Position numbers and translations under genes: made by a program. The notes beneath the pieces were generated by a model. That model did no database searches. It was not told the DNA's origin and was given only the letters and a program-made list of their open reading frames with translations. Below, one piece after another: positions 30,511-39,741 of a stretch of 64,000 bases of DNA. Position 1 is the first letter of the stretch; each line of letters starts with the position of its first letter. The stretch comes from Pseudomonas mendocina. GTDB lineage: Bacteria; Pseudomonadota; Gammaproteobacteria; Pseudomonadales; Pseudomonadaceae. The stretch spans positions 1,860,001-1,924,000 of the forward strand of contig NZ_CP027657.1 of NCBI RefSeq assembly GCF_003008615.1, written 5' to 3'.

Positions 30511-31431
30511 TCAAAGCATTCGCTGCACCAACGGCAGCTGCATCGCTGCCACTTCCGCCAGCAGGTAATCGCGCAAACGCTGCAAGCGCGCCTGTGCGCG
30601 ATGGCCCCGTGGCCATACCAGATAGTAGCTGTCGCCACTGAACACCGCTGTCGGCCAGGGCAAGCCGAGCCGGCCGGCGCCCACGTCTTCGGCCACCATC
30701 AACAGATCGCCGATGGATACGCCGTAACCGCGCGCGGCGGCGACGATCCCCAGCTCGAGCATGTCGAACAGTTGGCCGGTCTTCAGCGGCACCTGCTCAC
30801 CCAGGCCCGTGGCCTGCAACCAACGGCGCCAGTCACGACGATCCGGGGTCGGGTGCAACTGCTCCGCCGCCTGCAGGCGCGCCAACGACCAAGGCCCGGC
30901 CTCGGTATCGGCCGCCGCGCACACGGGGATCAGCCATTCCTCGAACAGCAGCACGCTTTCCCATTCCTCCGGAAACTGGCCATCGGAGAGCAGTACCGCA
31001 CAGTCGAAGGGCTCGTGGCGAAAGTCGACCTTGTCCACATCCATCCAGGCGCTGGTGAGCTGCACCTCGCTGTCCGGGTTGGCCAGACGAAAGTGCGACA
31101 GGCGCGCCAGCAACCAACGCATGGTCAGGGTCGACGGCGCCTTCAGACGCAGCACCTCGTCGTCTGCACGCAGGGCGGCGCTGGCGCGTTCCAGCGCATC
31201 GAAGCCGTCGCTCAACCCTGGCAGCAAGGCGCGGGCAGGGTCGGTCAGTTGCAGGCTGCGGCCACGACGCTCGAACAGGCGGCAGGCGAAGTAGTCCTCC
31301 AGAGTGCGGATATGCCGACTCACTGCGCTCTGGGTGATGGCCAGTTCTTCCGCGGCACGGGTGAACGAGGCATGCCGTGCCGCGGCCTCGAAGGCGCGCA
31401 GGGCGTATAGCGGTGGCAGTCGCCGGGTCAC
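30511..31431 (-). CDS. LysR family transcriptional regulator (GcvA-like)
   Basis: 306 residues. N-terminal winged HTH (PPLYALRAFEAAARHASFTRAAEELAITQSAVSRHIRTLEDYFACRLFERRGR, 6-58) and a LysR substrate-binding domain. The opening LRAFEAAARHASFTRAAEEL is of the GcvA group. It diverges from a MATE exporter across 139 nt, the usual arrangement for a LysR regulator and its target. Confidence 0.93.
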   Translation of the reverse strand: MTRRLPPLYALRAFEAAARHASFTRAAEELAITQSAVSRHIRTLEDYFACRLFERRGRSLQLTDPARALLPGLSDGFDALERASAALRADDEVLRLKAPSTLTMRWLLARLSHFRLANPDSEVQLTSAWMDVDKVDFRHEPFDCAVLLSDGQFPEEWESVLLFEEWLIPVCAAADTEAGPWSLARLQAAEQLHPTPDRRDWRRWLQATGLGEQVPLKTGQLFDMLELGIVAAARGYGVSIGDLLMVAEDVGAGRLGLPWPTAVFSGDSYYLVWPRGHRAQARLQRLRDYLLAEVAAMQLPLVQRML

Positions 31432-31570
31432 GGCATCAAACCATGAGTTTTAATCATGCCAGACATGGCTATTTTCCTTTTGTGGGTAATCCGTACAAAC
31501 CAGAGAATAGCCGTCATTGCTCATTCCCCGACAGCCTGGGGATGCTTACCCTGCCGAAGTTTTACTCATC

Positions 31571-32956
31571 ATGAAGAATTCCCTTGGTCACGAACTGGGC
31601 GCATTGCTGCGCCTGGCTGGCCCGCTGATCTCCGCCCAGCTGGCCCACGCACTGATGATTTTCACCGACACGCTGATGATGGCCATGCTCGGCCCTCAGC
31701 AGCTGGCCGGCGGCGCACTGGGCGCCACCTGCTATTTCATCTTCTCGATCTTCTGCACCGGAGTGATTGCCGCGGTGGGCAGCCTGGTCGCCATCCGCCA
31801 TGGCGCCGGTGACCCTGGCGGCGTCACGCGGTTGCTCCGCAACGGCTTATGGCTGGCCATATCGCTGGGGATCGTCAGTGCGCTATGCCTGAATGGCCTG
31901 GGCCCACTGCTGCCTCACCTTGGCCAGGATCCGGCAGCCGCCAGCCAGGCCATGGAGTTTCTCCGCCCGCTGTCGCTGGCCCTGCCTGGTTACCTGTGCT
32001 TCATGGCCTTGCGCGGCTTCACCAGCGCCATCGGCCATCCCGGCCCGGTGATGGCCATCAGCATCGTCGGCACCGCTGCCAACTTCGTCATCAACTACGC
32101 CTTGATCAAGGGCTGGTTCGGCTTGCCCAGCCTGGGCCTGAGCGGCATCGGCATGACCACTGCGCTGGTCAGCAGTGCGATGGCCCTGGCCTTGGCGCTG
32201 TACATCCTGCTTTCGCCGACCTATCAGCGCTACCCACTGCGGGGTGGTCTGGGTCGTCCACAGCGCGCGGAAATGCGTGCACTGCTGCGCCTTGGCCTGC
32301 CCATCGGCGGCACCTACGCTGCCGAGCAGGGGCTGTTCACCTTCGCCACCCTGTGCATGGGCGCCCTGGGCAGCGTGCAACTGGCGGCGCATCAGATCGC
32401 CATGCAAACGGTGGCACTGGCGTTCATCGTGCCGCAGGGGCTGTCCTACGCCGTAACCTTCCGCGTAGGCCTGCATTACGGCGCCGAACGCCTACACCTG
32501 TCGCGCCTGGCCGGGCACCTGGGCATGGCCCTGGGCGCGTCGCTGATGCTGCTGTTCGCCCTGCTGTTCTGGCTGGCGCCAGAGTGGATCATCGGTCTGT
32601 TCCTCGACCGTCACGATCCGGCCTTCGCCGACATCGTCGCCCTGGCGGTGAGCCTGCTGGCGATAGCCGCCTGGTTCGAGTTGTTCGATGGCCTGCAGAG
32701 CATCGCCATGGGCGCGATTCGAGGGCTCAACGACGGCCGAACCACCCTGGTGATCGGTCTGGCAGGCTACTGGTGCGTTGGCGCGCCACTGGCCTGGCTG
32801 TTCGCCTTCCCGCTCGGTTGGGGTGCACATGGCGTCTGGTGGGGACTGGCGGCGGGACTGGCGGTGACGGCAACCGGCCTGGTGCTGGGCTTCCAATGGA
32901 AGACCGCGCGCCTGCAACGGCCGAACAGGGTAGCGGGCGCGGCCTGCCTGCCGTAA
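31571..32956 (+). CDS. MATE family multidrug/Na+ efflux transporter (NorM-like)
   Basis: 461 residues with 12 predicted membrane helices in two MatE halves. Family features include LIFTDTLMMAMLGPQQLAGGALGA-type helix 1-2 sequence and the second-half GLPIGGTYAAEQGLFTFATLCMGALG. It exports cationic compounds using Na+ or H+. ATG 31571 is preferred over an upstream TTG; its SD is weak. Likely regulated by the divergent LysR gene. Confidence 0.93.
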   Translation: MKNSLGHELGALLRLAGPLISAQLAHALMIFTDTLMMAMLGPQQLAGGALGATCYFIFSIFCTGVIAAVGSLVAIRHGAGDPGGVTRLLRNGLWLAISLGIVSALCLNGLGPLLPHLGQDPAAASQAMEFLRPLSLALPGYLCFMALRGFTSAIGHPGPVMAISIVGTAANFVINYALIKGWFGLPSLGLSGIGMTTALVSSAMALALALYILLSPTYQRYPLRGGLGRPQRAEMRALLRLGLPIGGTYAAEQGLFTFATLCMGALGSVQLAAHQIAMQTVALAFIVPQGLSYAVTFRVGLHYGAERLHLSRLAGHLGMALGASLMLLFALLFWLAPEWIIGLFLDRHDPAFADIVALAVSLLAIAAWFELFDGLQSIAMGAIRGLNDGRTTLVIGLAGYWCVGAPLAWLFAFPLGWGAHGVWWGLAAGLAVTATGLVLGFQWKTARLQRPNRVAGAACLP

Positions 32957-32986
32957 CCGACATTCGGCCGGCGCGCACAGCGCCCC

Positions 32987-34660
32987 CTACGCCGGGCCTC
33001 CGGTCAGCAACGGCTGGCGCATGCCGAACACCAGAAAACGCGCCAACTCGGCCAGCGGCACGGCCTTGCTGATCAGGTAGCCCTGCACCTGATCGCAGCC
33101 GAACTGGCGCAGCATGTCGAGCTGCTCGATGTTCTCCACGCCTTCGGCCACCACCTCGAGATTGAGGTTGTGCGCCAGGTTGATCATCGCCCGCACCAAC
33201 TGGCGATTCTCGGCGCGCTCACCCATGCCACCGACGAAGCTGCGATCGATCTTCAGCAGGGTGATCGGCAGGCTGTTGAGGTGGACGAACGAAGAGAAAC
33301 CGGTGCCGAAGTCATCCAGCGAGAAGCGCACGCCCAACCGCCCCAGTGCCAGCATGGTCTGCTGCACCTGGTCGCTGCGGCGCATCACCGCGGTCTCGGT
33401 CAACTCGAACTCCAGCCACTGTGCATCCACCCCACGCTCTTCGATCAGACGGCTGAGCGTGGCCAGCAACTGGCTGTCCTGAAACTGGCGGAACGACAGG
33501 TTGACCGCCATATGCAGGGCCGGCAGACCGCGCCCACGCAACCACTGCATGTCGCGCAGGGCACGGGAAATGACCCAGTAACCGAGCGGTACGATCAACC
33601 CGGTTTCTTCGGCCAGCGGCACGAATTCGCTGGGCGAAAGCAGGCCACGCTCGCGGTGTTGCCAGCGCACCAGCGCCTCCAGGCCGACGATGCGCCCAGT
33701 CTTCAGGCACAGCCGTGGCTGATAGTGCAGCTCCAGCTCGTCGCGGCGCAGGGCGCGACGCAGTTCGCTCTCCAGGTCGGCCTGGCTGCGCGCACTGCGA
33801 TTCAGGCGTTCGTCATAGACGTGAAAGACGCAGCCCTGCTGATTCTTGGCCTGCTGCATGGCGATATGCGCATGCCACAGCAATGGGTCGGCTCCCTCGC
33901 CAGCACGCGCATGGGCCAGGCCAAGGCTACAACCGACCAACAGACTTTCGCCGTCCACCCAATAGGGCTCGGCCAGCACCTCGGTGATGCGTTCGGCCAG
34001 ACGCTCGACGCGCTGCGGGTCGCGGCGCACATCGAGGAGCAGGGCGAACTCGTCACTGCCCAGACGGGCCAGTTGATCACAGGGCTGCAGCAAACCCTTG
34101 AGCCGCGCCACCACCTGCATGATCAGCCGGTCTCCGCCCTGATAGCCGAGCGCGTCGTTGGCATGACGGAAGTTGTCCAGATCGAGATGGCCGAGCACCA
34201 GGCCGCGACCGTTGCACTCCCCCAGACGTACGGCGAGCAAGGTCTGGAAACCCTGGCGGTTGGCGATGCCGGTCAATGGATCCTGCTCGGCCAGACGCTG
34301 CAGCGTTTGCTTGAGGTTGCCCTGCTCGCGCGCATAACGCAGGCAGCGGCGCAGCATATCGAGGCTGAGGCTACTGCGTACCAGCCAGTCACTGACACCT
34401 TCCGGCTCTTCGCTGGGCTCTTCATCGAGCAGCAGCACCATCGGCAACGGGCATTGATTGGGCTGAGGAAGCCGATCCGGTGTCGCCAGCAGCAGGCCAC
34501 TGGCGTGGTCATCGAACAGGTTGCTGGCCGCTTCCCAGGAGGGCGCGGTGATCAACGGGGAGGGGCTGCCCAGTGCGCCCAGTTGCTCGCGCAACAATTC
34601 GGCCCAGTCAGGCGAGTTCGCAAGCAGAATCAAGCGCATGGGTTCGACGAGCGTGGACAA
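32987..34660 (-). CDS. Degenerate GGDEF plus EAL c-di-GMP phosphodiesterase (ProE-like)
   Basis: 557 residues from a TTG start. N-terminal REC-like or unassigned region (1-125), GGDEF domain with the degenerate motif GSDEF (so probably no cyclase activity), then a complete EAL domain: EALVRW, NLSFRQF, ELTET, DDFGTGFSS, KIDRSFV, VVAEGVE and QGY. It is therefore probably a phosphodiesterase. By position next to rep it corresponds to P. aeruginosa PA5295 (ProE), from memory. A GGGAGG lies 4 nt before the TTG at 34660; an in-frame ATG at 34639 is the alternative. Confidence 0.92.
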   Translation of the reverse strand: MSTLVEPMRLILLANSPDWAELLREQLGALGSPSPLITAPSWEAASNLFDDHASGLLLATPDRLPQPNQCPLPMVLLLDEEPSEEPEGVSDWLVRSSLSLDMLRRCLRYAREQGNLKQTLQRLAEQDPLTGIANRQGFQTLLAVRLGECNGRGLVLGHLDLDNFRHANDALGYQGGDRLIMQVVARLKGLLQPCDQLARLGSDEFALLLDVRRDPQRVERLAERITEVLAEPYWVDGESLLVGCSLGLAHARAGEGADPLLWHAHIAMQQAKNQQGCVFHVYDERLNRSARSQADLESELRRALRRDELELHYQPRLCLKTGRIVGLEALVRWQHRERGLLSPSEFVPLAEETGLIVPLGYWVISRALRDMQWLRGRGLPALHMAVNLSFRQFQDSQLLATLSRLIEERGVDAQWLEFELTETAVMRRSDQVQQTMLALGRLGVRFSLDDFGTGFSSFVHLNSLPITLLKIDRSFVGGMGERAENRQLVRAMINLAHNLNLEVVAEGVENIEQLDMLRQFGCDQVQGYLISKAVPLAELARFLVFGMRQPLLTGGPA

Positions 34661-34934
34661 GCAACCTCCCCCAATGACCACAAGAAGAATGGCGAATCGC
34701 ATCGCCTGAACGCGTCGTAATCGACGTCTAATCAATCACATCCGGGTGAAAATAGATGCACATCCTGAGGTATTGCCAAAAAACCGGCAAGTGGAACCAG
34801 AGTACTGCATAGCTCCGCATAACCCAGCGCGCCAACATTCAATTCCGTGCGCCAGGCCACAGTTCCAGACGGTCGCGGCAGAAGTTGCCAGGCCTGCTAA
34901 AATGCGCGGCCTTTTTCCTGCGAACGATGATCCC

Positions 34935-36944
34935 ATGTCCCGACTGAACCCCCGGCAACAAGAAGCCGTGAACTACGTCGGCGGCCCTCTTTTGGTGCTC
35001 GCCGGTGCAGGCTCCGGCAAGACCAGCGTGATCACCCGCAAGATCGCCCACCTGGTGCAGAACTGCGGCATCCGTGCCCAGCACATCGTCGCCATGACCT
35101 TTACCAACAAGGCCGCGCGCGAGATGAAGGAGCGCGTCGGCACCCTGCTCAAGGGCGCCGAAGCCCGCGGCCTGACGGTGTCGACCTTCCACAACCTGGG
35201 CATGAACATCATCCGCAAGGAATACGCACGCCTGGGCTACAAGCCCGGCTTCTCGATCTTCGATGACGGCGACATCAAGGCCCTGCTCACCGACATCATG
35301 CAGAAGGAGTATTCCGGCGATGACGGTGCCGACGAGATCAAGAACTACATCGACAGCTGGAAGAACGACCTGATCCTGCCCGACGAGGCACTGGCGGGTG
35401 CCCGCGGGCCCAAGGAGCAGACCGCCGCCATTGTCTACCTGCACTACCAGCGCACGCTCAAGGCGTACAACGCGGTGGACTTCAACGACCTGATTCTGCT
35501 GCCGGTGAAGCTGTTCCAGGAGCACGCCGACATCCTGGAAAAGTGGCAGAACCGCATCCGCTATCTGCTGGTCGACGAATACCAGGACACCAACGCCAGC
35601 CAGTACCTGCTGGTGAAGATGCTGGTGGGCATGCGCAACCAGTTCACCGTGGTTGGCGACGACGATCAGTCGATCTACGCCTGGCGCGGTGCGCGGCCGG
35701 AGAACCTCAACCTGCTCAAGGAAGACTACCCGTCGCTCAAGGTGGTGATGCTCGAGCAGAACTATCGCTCCACCAGCCGCATCCTCAAATGCGCCAACGT
35801 GCTGATCGCCAACAACCCCCACGTGTTCGAAAAGCAGCTATGGAGCGACATGGGCATGGGCGACGAGATCCGCGTGATCCGTACCCGCAACGAAGACGCC
35901 GAGTGCGAGCGCGTGGCCCTGGAAATCCTCACTGAACACCTGCGCACCCAGCGCCCGTACAGCGAGTTCGCCATCCTCTATCGCGGCAACTACCAGGCCA
36001 AGCTGATGGAGCTGAAACTGCAGCACCACCAGATTCCCTATCGCCTGTCAGGCGGCACCAGCTTCTTCGCTCGCCAGGAAGTGAAGGATCTGATGAGCTA
36101 CTTCCGCCTGCTGGTCAACCCGGATGACGACAACGCCTTCCTGCGCGTGATCAACGTGCCGCGCCGCGAGATTGGCTCCACCACCCTGGAAAAACTCGGC
36201 AACTACGCCAACGAGCGCAAGATCAGCATGTACGCCGCCGCTGGCGAGATCGGCCTCGGCGAACACCTCGAGGCGCGCTTCACCGAGCGCCTGCAACGCT
36301 TCACCAGATGGATGGATCGCGTGCGCCAGGAATGCGCGCAGAACGACCCGATTGCCGCCATCCGCAGCATGGTGATGGACATCGACTACGAGAACTGGCT
36401 GCGCCAGAACGCCTCCAGCGACAAGGTGGCCGATGCCCGCATGGGCAACGTCTGGTTCCTCGTCGACGCACTGAAAAGTACCCTGGAGCGCGACGAAGAC
36501 GGCGACATGACCATCGAGGACGCCATCGGCAAGCTGGTGCTGCGTGACATGCTCGAACGCCAGCAGGAAGAGGAAGAAGGCGCAGAAGGCGTGCAGATGA
36601 TGACCATGCATGCCTCCAAGGGCCTGGAGTTTCCCTCGGTATACATCATCGGCTTCGAGGAGGAGATTCTCCCCCACCGTTCCAGCATCGAGGCCGATAC
36701 CATCGAGGAGGAACGGCGCCTGGCCTACGTCGGCATCACCCGCGCCAAGCGCAACCTGGCGCTGACCTTCGCCGCCAAGCGCAAGCAATATGGCGAGGTG
36801 ATCGACTGCTCGCCGAGCCGCTTCCTCGATGAACTGCCGCCGGAAGACCTGGTGTGGGAAGGACTGGAAGAGGCGCCCGTGGAGGTCAAGGCCGCACGCG
36901 GCAATGACGCCCTGGCCAATATGCGGGCGATGCTCAAGCGCTGA
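34935..36944 (+). CDS. rep: ATP-dependent DNA helicase Rep
   Basis: 669 residues, SF1A (UvrD/Rep) helicase. Walker A AGAGSGKTS (24-32), motif II DEYQDTN, motif III VVGDDDQSIYAWRGA, motif IV LEQNYRS, motif V MTMHASKGLEF and motif VI RRLAYVGITRAKRNL are all visible. It helps replication forks past proteins. The ATG at 34935 (MSRLNPRQQEAVNY) is canonical. Confidence 0.98.
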   Translation: MSRLNPRQQEAVNYVGGPLLVLAGAGSGKTSVITRKIAHLVQNCGIRAQHIVAMTFTNKAAREMKERVGTLLKGAEARGLTVSTFHNLGMNIIRKEYARLGYKPGFSIFDDGDIKALLTDIMQKEYSGDDGADEIKNYIDSWKNDLILPDEALAGARGPKEQTAAIVYLHYQRTLKAYNAVDFNDLILLPVKLFQEHADILEKWQNRIRYLLVDEYQDTNASQYLLVKMLVGMRNQFTVVGDDDQSIYAWRGARPENLNLLKEDYPSLKVVMLEQNYRSTSRILKCANVLIANNPHVFEKQLWSDMGMGDEIRVIRTRNEDAECERVALEILTEHLRTQRPYSEFAILYRGNYQAKLMELKLQHHQIPYRLSGGTSFFARQEVKDLMSYFRLLVNPDDDNAFLRVINVPRREIGSTTLEKLGNYANERKISMYAAAGEIGLGEHLEARFTERLQRFTRWMDRVRQECAQNDPIAAIRSMVMDIDYENWLRQNASSDKVADARMGNVWFLVDALKSTLERDEDGDMTIEDAIGKLVLRDMLERQQEEEEGAEGVQMMTMHASKGLEFPSVYIIGFEEEILPHRSSIEADTIEEERRLAYVGITRAKRNLALTFAAKRKQYGEVIDCSPSRFLDELPPEDLVWEGLEEAPVEVKAARGNDALANMRAMLKR

Positions 36945-36962
36945 AGCCGAGTATTGCTGTCT

Positions 36963-37022
36963 GGTGGGCTAAAGCGGATCGCCGCCCGGCCCACCCTACC
37001 CGGCGATCCGCTTAAGCCCACC
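36963..37022. repeat. 60-nt near-perfect hairpin after rep
   Basis: Two 22-nt arms (36963-36984 and 37001-37022) pair with only one mismatch around a 16-nt loop CCCGGCCCACCCTACC. The arms begin GGTGGGCT and include GCGGATCGCCG. No T-run. It is a REP-like element or a processed 3' end for rep. Confidence 0.8.
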
Positions 37023-37097
37023 ACTTCAATGCCATTGGCACCCTCGTCATATTTGCCAGTCAGAAGAAAACATCGTTCAGAAACAGGGACTGAAACC

Positions 37098-37580
37098 ATG
37101 CGCACCTTCACGCTCGACCTCGACGCCCTGACTCAACTGATCAATGGCCGTGAACAGCAGGAGAACTGGCTGGATCTGGAAAGCGGCAGCGTTCTGACCC
37201 TGTCGCCGGACGATCAGTACAGCGACGAGCGCCAGCAGGTGGAGCTCGATCCGGATCGTTATACGCAGATACCCAACCTCGACGTGCCGCAGCGCGTGGC
37301 CATGCGCGAGTCCTTCCTGTTCACCCTCGACGACCTGCACGCCCATCCACTGCTCAGCGCCGCGCTGGTCAGCCGCAAACCACTGCGCTCGTTCGACTAC
37401 GAGATCGAGGCTTTTCCAGCCATTCGCGAGCAATGGCAGGCCTACGAACTCAAGCAACTGCGCGAGTACGCACTCAACTGGCTCTATGAACTTGGCCTGG
37501 AACCCGCGCCGGACAGGATACCGCTGGATACCCGGGGCATTCCCAGGGATATCCTGCGCAGGCTCAACAAGAGCGCCTGA
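37098..37580 (+). CDS. UPF0158 family protein
   Basis: 160 residues with a UPF0158 opening (FTLDLDALTQLINGREQQENWLDLESGSVLTL) and the core QIPNLDVPQRVAMRESFL. A C-terminal FPAIREQWQAYELKQLREYALNWLYELGLEP is also family-like. Function unknown. ATG 37098 chosen on family start; the open upstream region overlaps the rep 3' hairpin. Confidence 0.85.
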   Translation: MRTFTLDLDALTQLINGREQQENWLDLESGSVLTLSPDDQYSDERQQVELDPDRYTQIPNLDVPQRVAMRESFLFTLDDLHAHPLLSAALVSRKPLRSFDYEIEAFPAIREQWQAYELKQLREYALNWLYELGLEPAPDRIPLDTRGIPRDILRRLNKSA

Positions 37581-37691
37581 AGGCCGACGGCGAGCGCCGC
37601 GCGGCTGGGACAGCCTTCCAGACAGCGAGGCCGCTGCACTGGAAGAACACGGGAGACGAGCCGGGTTCGGGCGATGGAACCCGGATGCCAC

Positions 37692-38048
37692 TCACTCGAA
37701 CTGCGTGGCCACCTTCGACCACAGGCTTACCGGACGCCCCTTCTGTTCGAAGAAGGCGATCTCACGCTTGATGCCGGAGCTCAGATCCCAGCCGGGCAGA
37801 TCCAGAATGATCAGTTCTTCCATGGCTTCCATGAACACGGCATCCACAGGGCCCCAGAGCTTACCGATAGCGGCGCTGTCCCTGTTCTCGAACGCCAGGT
37901 TGATCGGGTGAGACATGGACACCTGGCTGAACACGCAGTGGCCTGACTCGATGATGGTCGCCGCCACTACGTTGCATGCCAGGAAGCGTTCATAAACGAC
38001 CTCCGCATCGGCATGACTGTAGGGACAGGCGAGAAAAATCTTACGCAT
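37692..38048 (-). CDS. DUF1937 family protein (nucleoside deoxyribosyltransferase-like fold)
   Basis: 118 residues: MRKIFLACPYSHADAEVVYERFLACNVVAATIIESGHCVFSQVSMSHPIN and ILDLPGWDLSSGIKREIAFFEQKGRPV. The KIFLACPYS opening and WDLSSGIKREIAFF motif match DUF1937, which resembles nucleoside 2-deoxyribosyltransferases and sirtuin/TIR-like nucleotide-binding folds. Often phage-associated in other genomes; here no phage genes are near. Function not known. Confidence 0.8.
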   Translation of the reverse strand: MRKIFLACPYSHADAEVVYERFLACNVVAATIIESGHCVFSQVSMSHPINLAFENRDSAAIGKLWGPVDAVFMEAMEELIILDLPGWDLSSGIKREIAFFEQKGRPVSLWSKVATQFE

Positions 38049-38097
38049 GACGAACCTCTTTCTACGGGGGAGTCGGGGGCCGAAGCCCCCGGGTAAA

Positions 38098-39330
38098 TCA
38101 GGCAGGGCTCAACTCGGAGCTGCCGACAGGCTCGGCTTTGCGCTCCTCAGCCTCATAGCGGTTGGCTGCCGGGACGGAGATCTTCACGGCGATGAAGACC
38201 GCCAGCAGGCCACCGAACAGCTTGGCCAGCAGGATCGGCATGATCAGCGAGGGCTGGAAGTTGGCGGTGAAGGCCAGGTGATCGCCGATGGTGGCCTGGG
38301 CGCAGACGCCCATGGCGACGCACAGCACCTTGTCGCGGGCATTCATGCTCTTGAACATGTGGTACACGGCGATGATGTTCGCCAGCACCATGACGAAGGC
38401 TGCGGCACCCGGCGCGGAAAGACCCAGCTGGCGGCCGAGCATTTCCATCGGACGACGGCAGTACTTGTTGAACAGGTAGCAGATCGGGAAGGTACCGGCG
38501 AGCATGATGCCAATGTAGCCGGCGATCTCGATGGCGCGGAACAGCTCCTTCTCGTCGGCGAACATCGGGTCGAAGCCCCAACCCACGGTCTTCGAGAAGA
38601 ACCCGGTGAAATGCTCGACGATGGCGAAGGCCAGGATCATCTTGATGAAGGCGTCCATCAGCTTGCCGAAGATCAGGAAGCCGTTGACCATCATGGTCGC
38701 GCGGTAGCGCAGGCCAGCGGCGAGCAGGAAGCAGAAGACGAACAGCGGCGCCAGCAGTTTCAGCGCACCGACGAAGTCGAGGGTCAGCAGATGCGTGGCC
38801 TGCGAACTGGTCGAGACGATGTCGCGCACCGGCAGGTTGAACAGGGTGATCATCATCAGCGCCGCCAGCACCGCGAAGGGGATGCTGATCAGGCCGGCCA
38901 TGGCCCCCAGGGCCAGGTACTTGTGATCCTTGCGCTCGAGCATCATCAACCCGACCGGGATCAGGTAAACGATGGTCGCACCGGAGGTGTAGCCGACGAT
39001 CATCGCGGCGATCCACATATCACGGTTGGCCGTCAGCGCATCGGCCAACTGATAACCGCCCATGTCCACGGCGATGATGGACAGGGCCGCGATGGATACG
39101 TCCGAACCCATGGCCGCGAAGTACGGGCCGAGCACCAGCGAAATCAGTTTCGACAGATAGGGGATCGAAATCATGATCCCTGCCTGCGCGAGAAACACCG
39201 GGCCTATGGAATGGATGCCGTTGACGAACTCCTTCCCCAGTCCGCTCTGTGGTCGAACCACCGAAGCGAAGGCCCCCACCACTGCGCCAATCATTATCAG
39301 GTAGATAACGAAGTTTCCGAACTCAGCCAT
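38098..39330 (-). CDS. EutH-type ethanolamine permease family protein
   Basis: 410 residues, about 11 hydrophobic helices, with EutH-like blocks GSDVSIAALSIIAVDMGGYQLADALTANRDMWIAAMIVGYTSGATIVYLIPVGL and MGVCAQATIGDHLAFTANFQPSLIMPILLAKLFGG. EutH imports ethanolamine in enteric bacteria. No eutBC, eutR or microcompartment genes are present, and the neighbours are a GlpR-type repressor and polyol-type enzymes, so the transported substrate may differ. Start ATG 39330 (MAEFGNFVIYL) preferred over upstream 39372. A TGGCATG-bearing sigma-54-like box lies about 150 nt upstream. Confidence 0.88.
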   Translation of the reverse strand: MAEFGNFVIYLIMIGAVVGAFASVVRPQSGLGKEFVNGIHSIGPVFLAQAGIMISIPYLSKLISLVLGPYFAAMGSDVSIAALSIIAVDMGGYQLADALTANRDMWIAAMIVGYTSGATIVYLIPVGLMMLERKDHKYLALGAMAGLISIPFAVLAALMMITLFNLPVRDIVSTSSQATHLLTLDFVGALKLLAPLFVFCFLLAAGLRYRATMMVNGFLIFGKLMDAFIKMILAFAIVEHFTGFFSKTVGWGFDPMFADEKELFRAIEIAGYIGIMLAGTFPICYLFNKYCRRPMEMLGRQLGLSAPGAAAFVMVLANIIAVYHMFKSMNARDKVLCVAMGVCAQATIGDHLAFTANFQPSLIMPILLAKLFGGLLAVFIAVKISVPAANRYEAEERKAEPVGSSELSPA

Positions 39331-39478
39331 CACATTCACCCTAGTCTTCTTACTTGACGCCCAGACCGCCAACGCAAGGTTCTTTCTATATGGCGCCTCT
39401 CACGCAGAGGCGTGTCCTATCGTTCTCGTCGCTCTTGCGAGCCATCTCGACCAGCCCTGTGAGACAGCGGAATATCAA

Positions 39479-39493
39479 CCACTATGCATGCCA
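39479..39493 (-). promoter_or_regulatory. Weak sigma-54-like element upstream of eutH
   Basis: On the minus strand the site reads TGGCATGCATAGTGG. The -24 GG is correctly placed and the first seven bases equal those of the two better sites at 44693 and 45165, but the -12 GC is GG here. It may be a poor promoter or an unrelated operator sharing TGGCATG. Confidence 0.3.
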
Positions 39494-39511
39494 TTTTGAG
39501 GTTTAAATGTG

Positions 39512-39550
39512 GGAATGACCGTTGATAACCACCAAATCAGTCATCATTCC
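39512..39550. promoter_or_regulatory. Imperfect dyad, candidate DeoR operator
   Basis: GGAATGACCGTTGAT (39512-39526) and ATCAGTCATCATTCC (39536-39550) are inverted with 11 of 15 positions paired. It lies just upstream of the TATAAT ahead of the regulator gene, where an autoregulatory operator would sit. Confidence 0.35.
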
Positions 39551-39741
39551 TGTGATTTCCGTCTATAATGCCCGCAACCACAGCGCTGGACGCCGAGGCG
39601 TGAAAGCACGAAACCCGCAACCGGCGTCCTTGCACACGCCAGCCCAGCGGCATTGTTCTCTTCTTTCGCCTCAAAGGTGTGCCGAGGTAACACACACTCG
39701 CCCCGTTATGTGGCGGTCAGGTAACAGCTTCAGGATGCGAT

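Larger units (their letters stand above)
39331..39741. promoter_or_regulatory. eutH-deoR divergent control region
   Basis: 411 nt without a gene. Visible signals are a 7-bp dyad CGCCTCT-N5-AGAGGCG (39394-39412) in the eutH leader, a TGGCATG-based -24/-12-like box on the minus strand (39479-39493), an imperfect 15-nt dyad (39512-39526 with 39536-39550) and a TATAAT (39564-39569) that could be the -10 of deoR. The dyads are candidate operators for the DeoR protein. Confidence 0.5.

Noticed and set aside
38098..39330. Calling the locus an ethanolamine utilisation operon because of EutH.
   Set aside because: No eutB, eutC, eutR, microcompartment or acetaldehyde genes are present. The neighbouring enzymes are of polyol-phosphate type.
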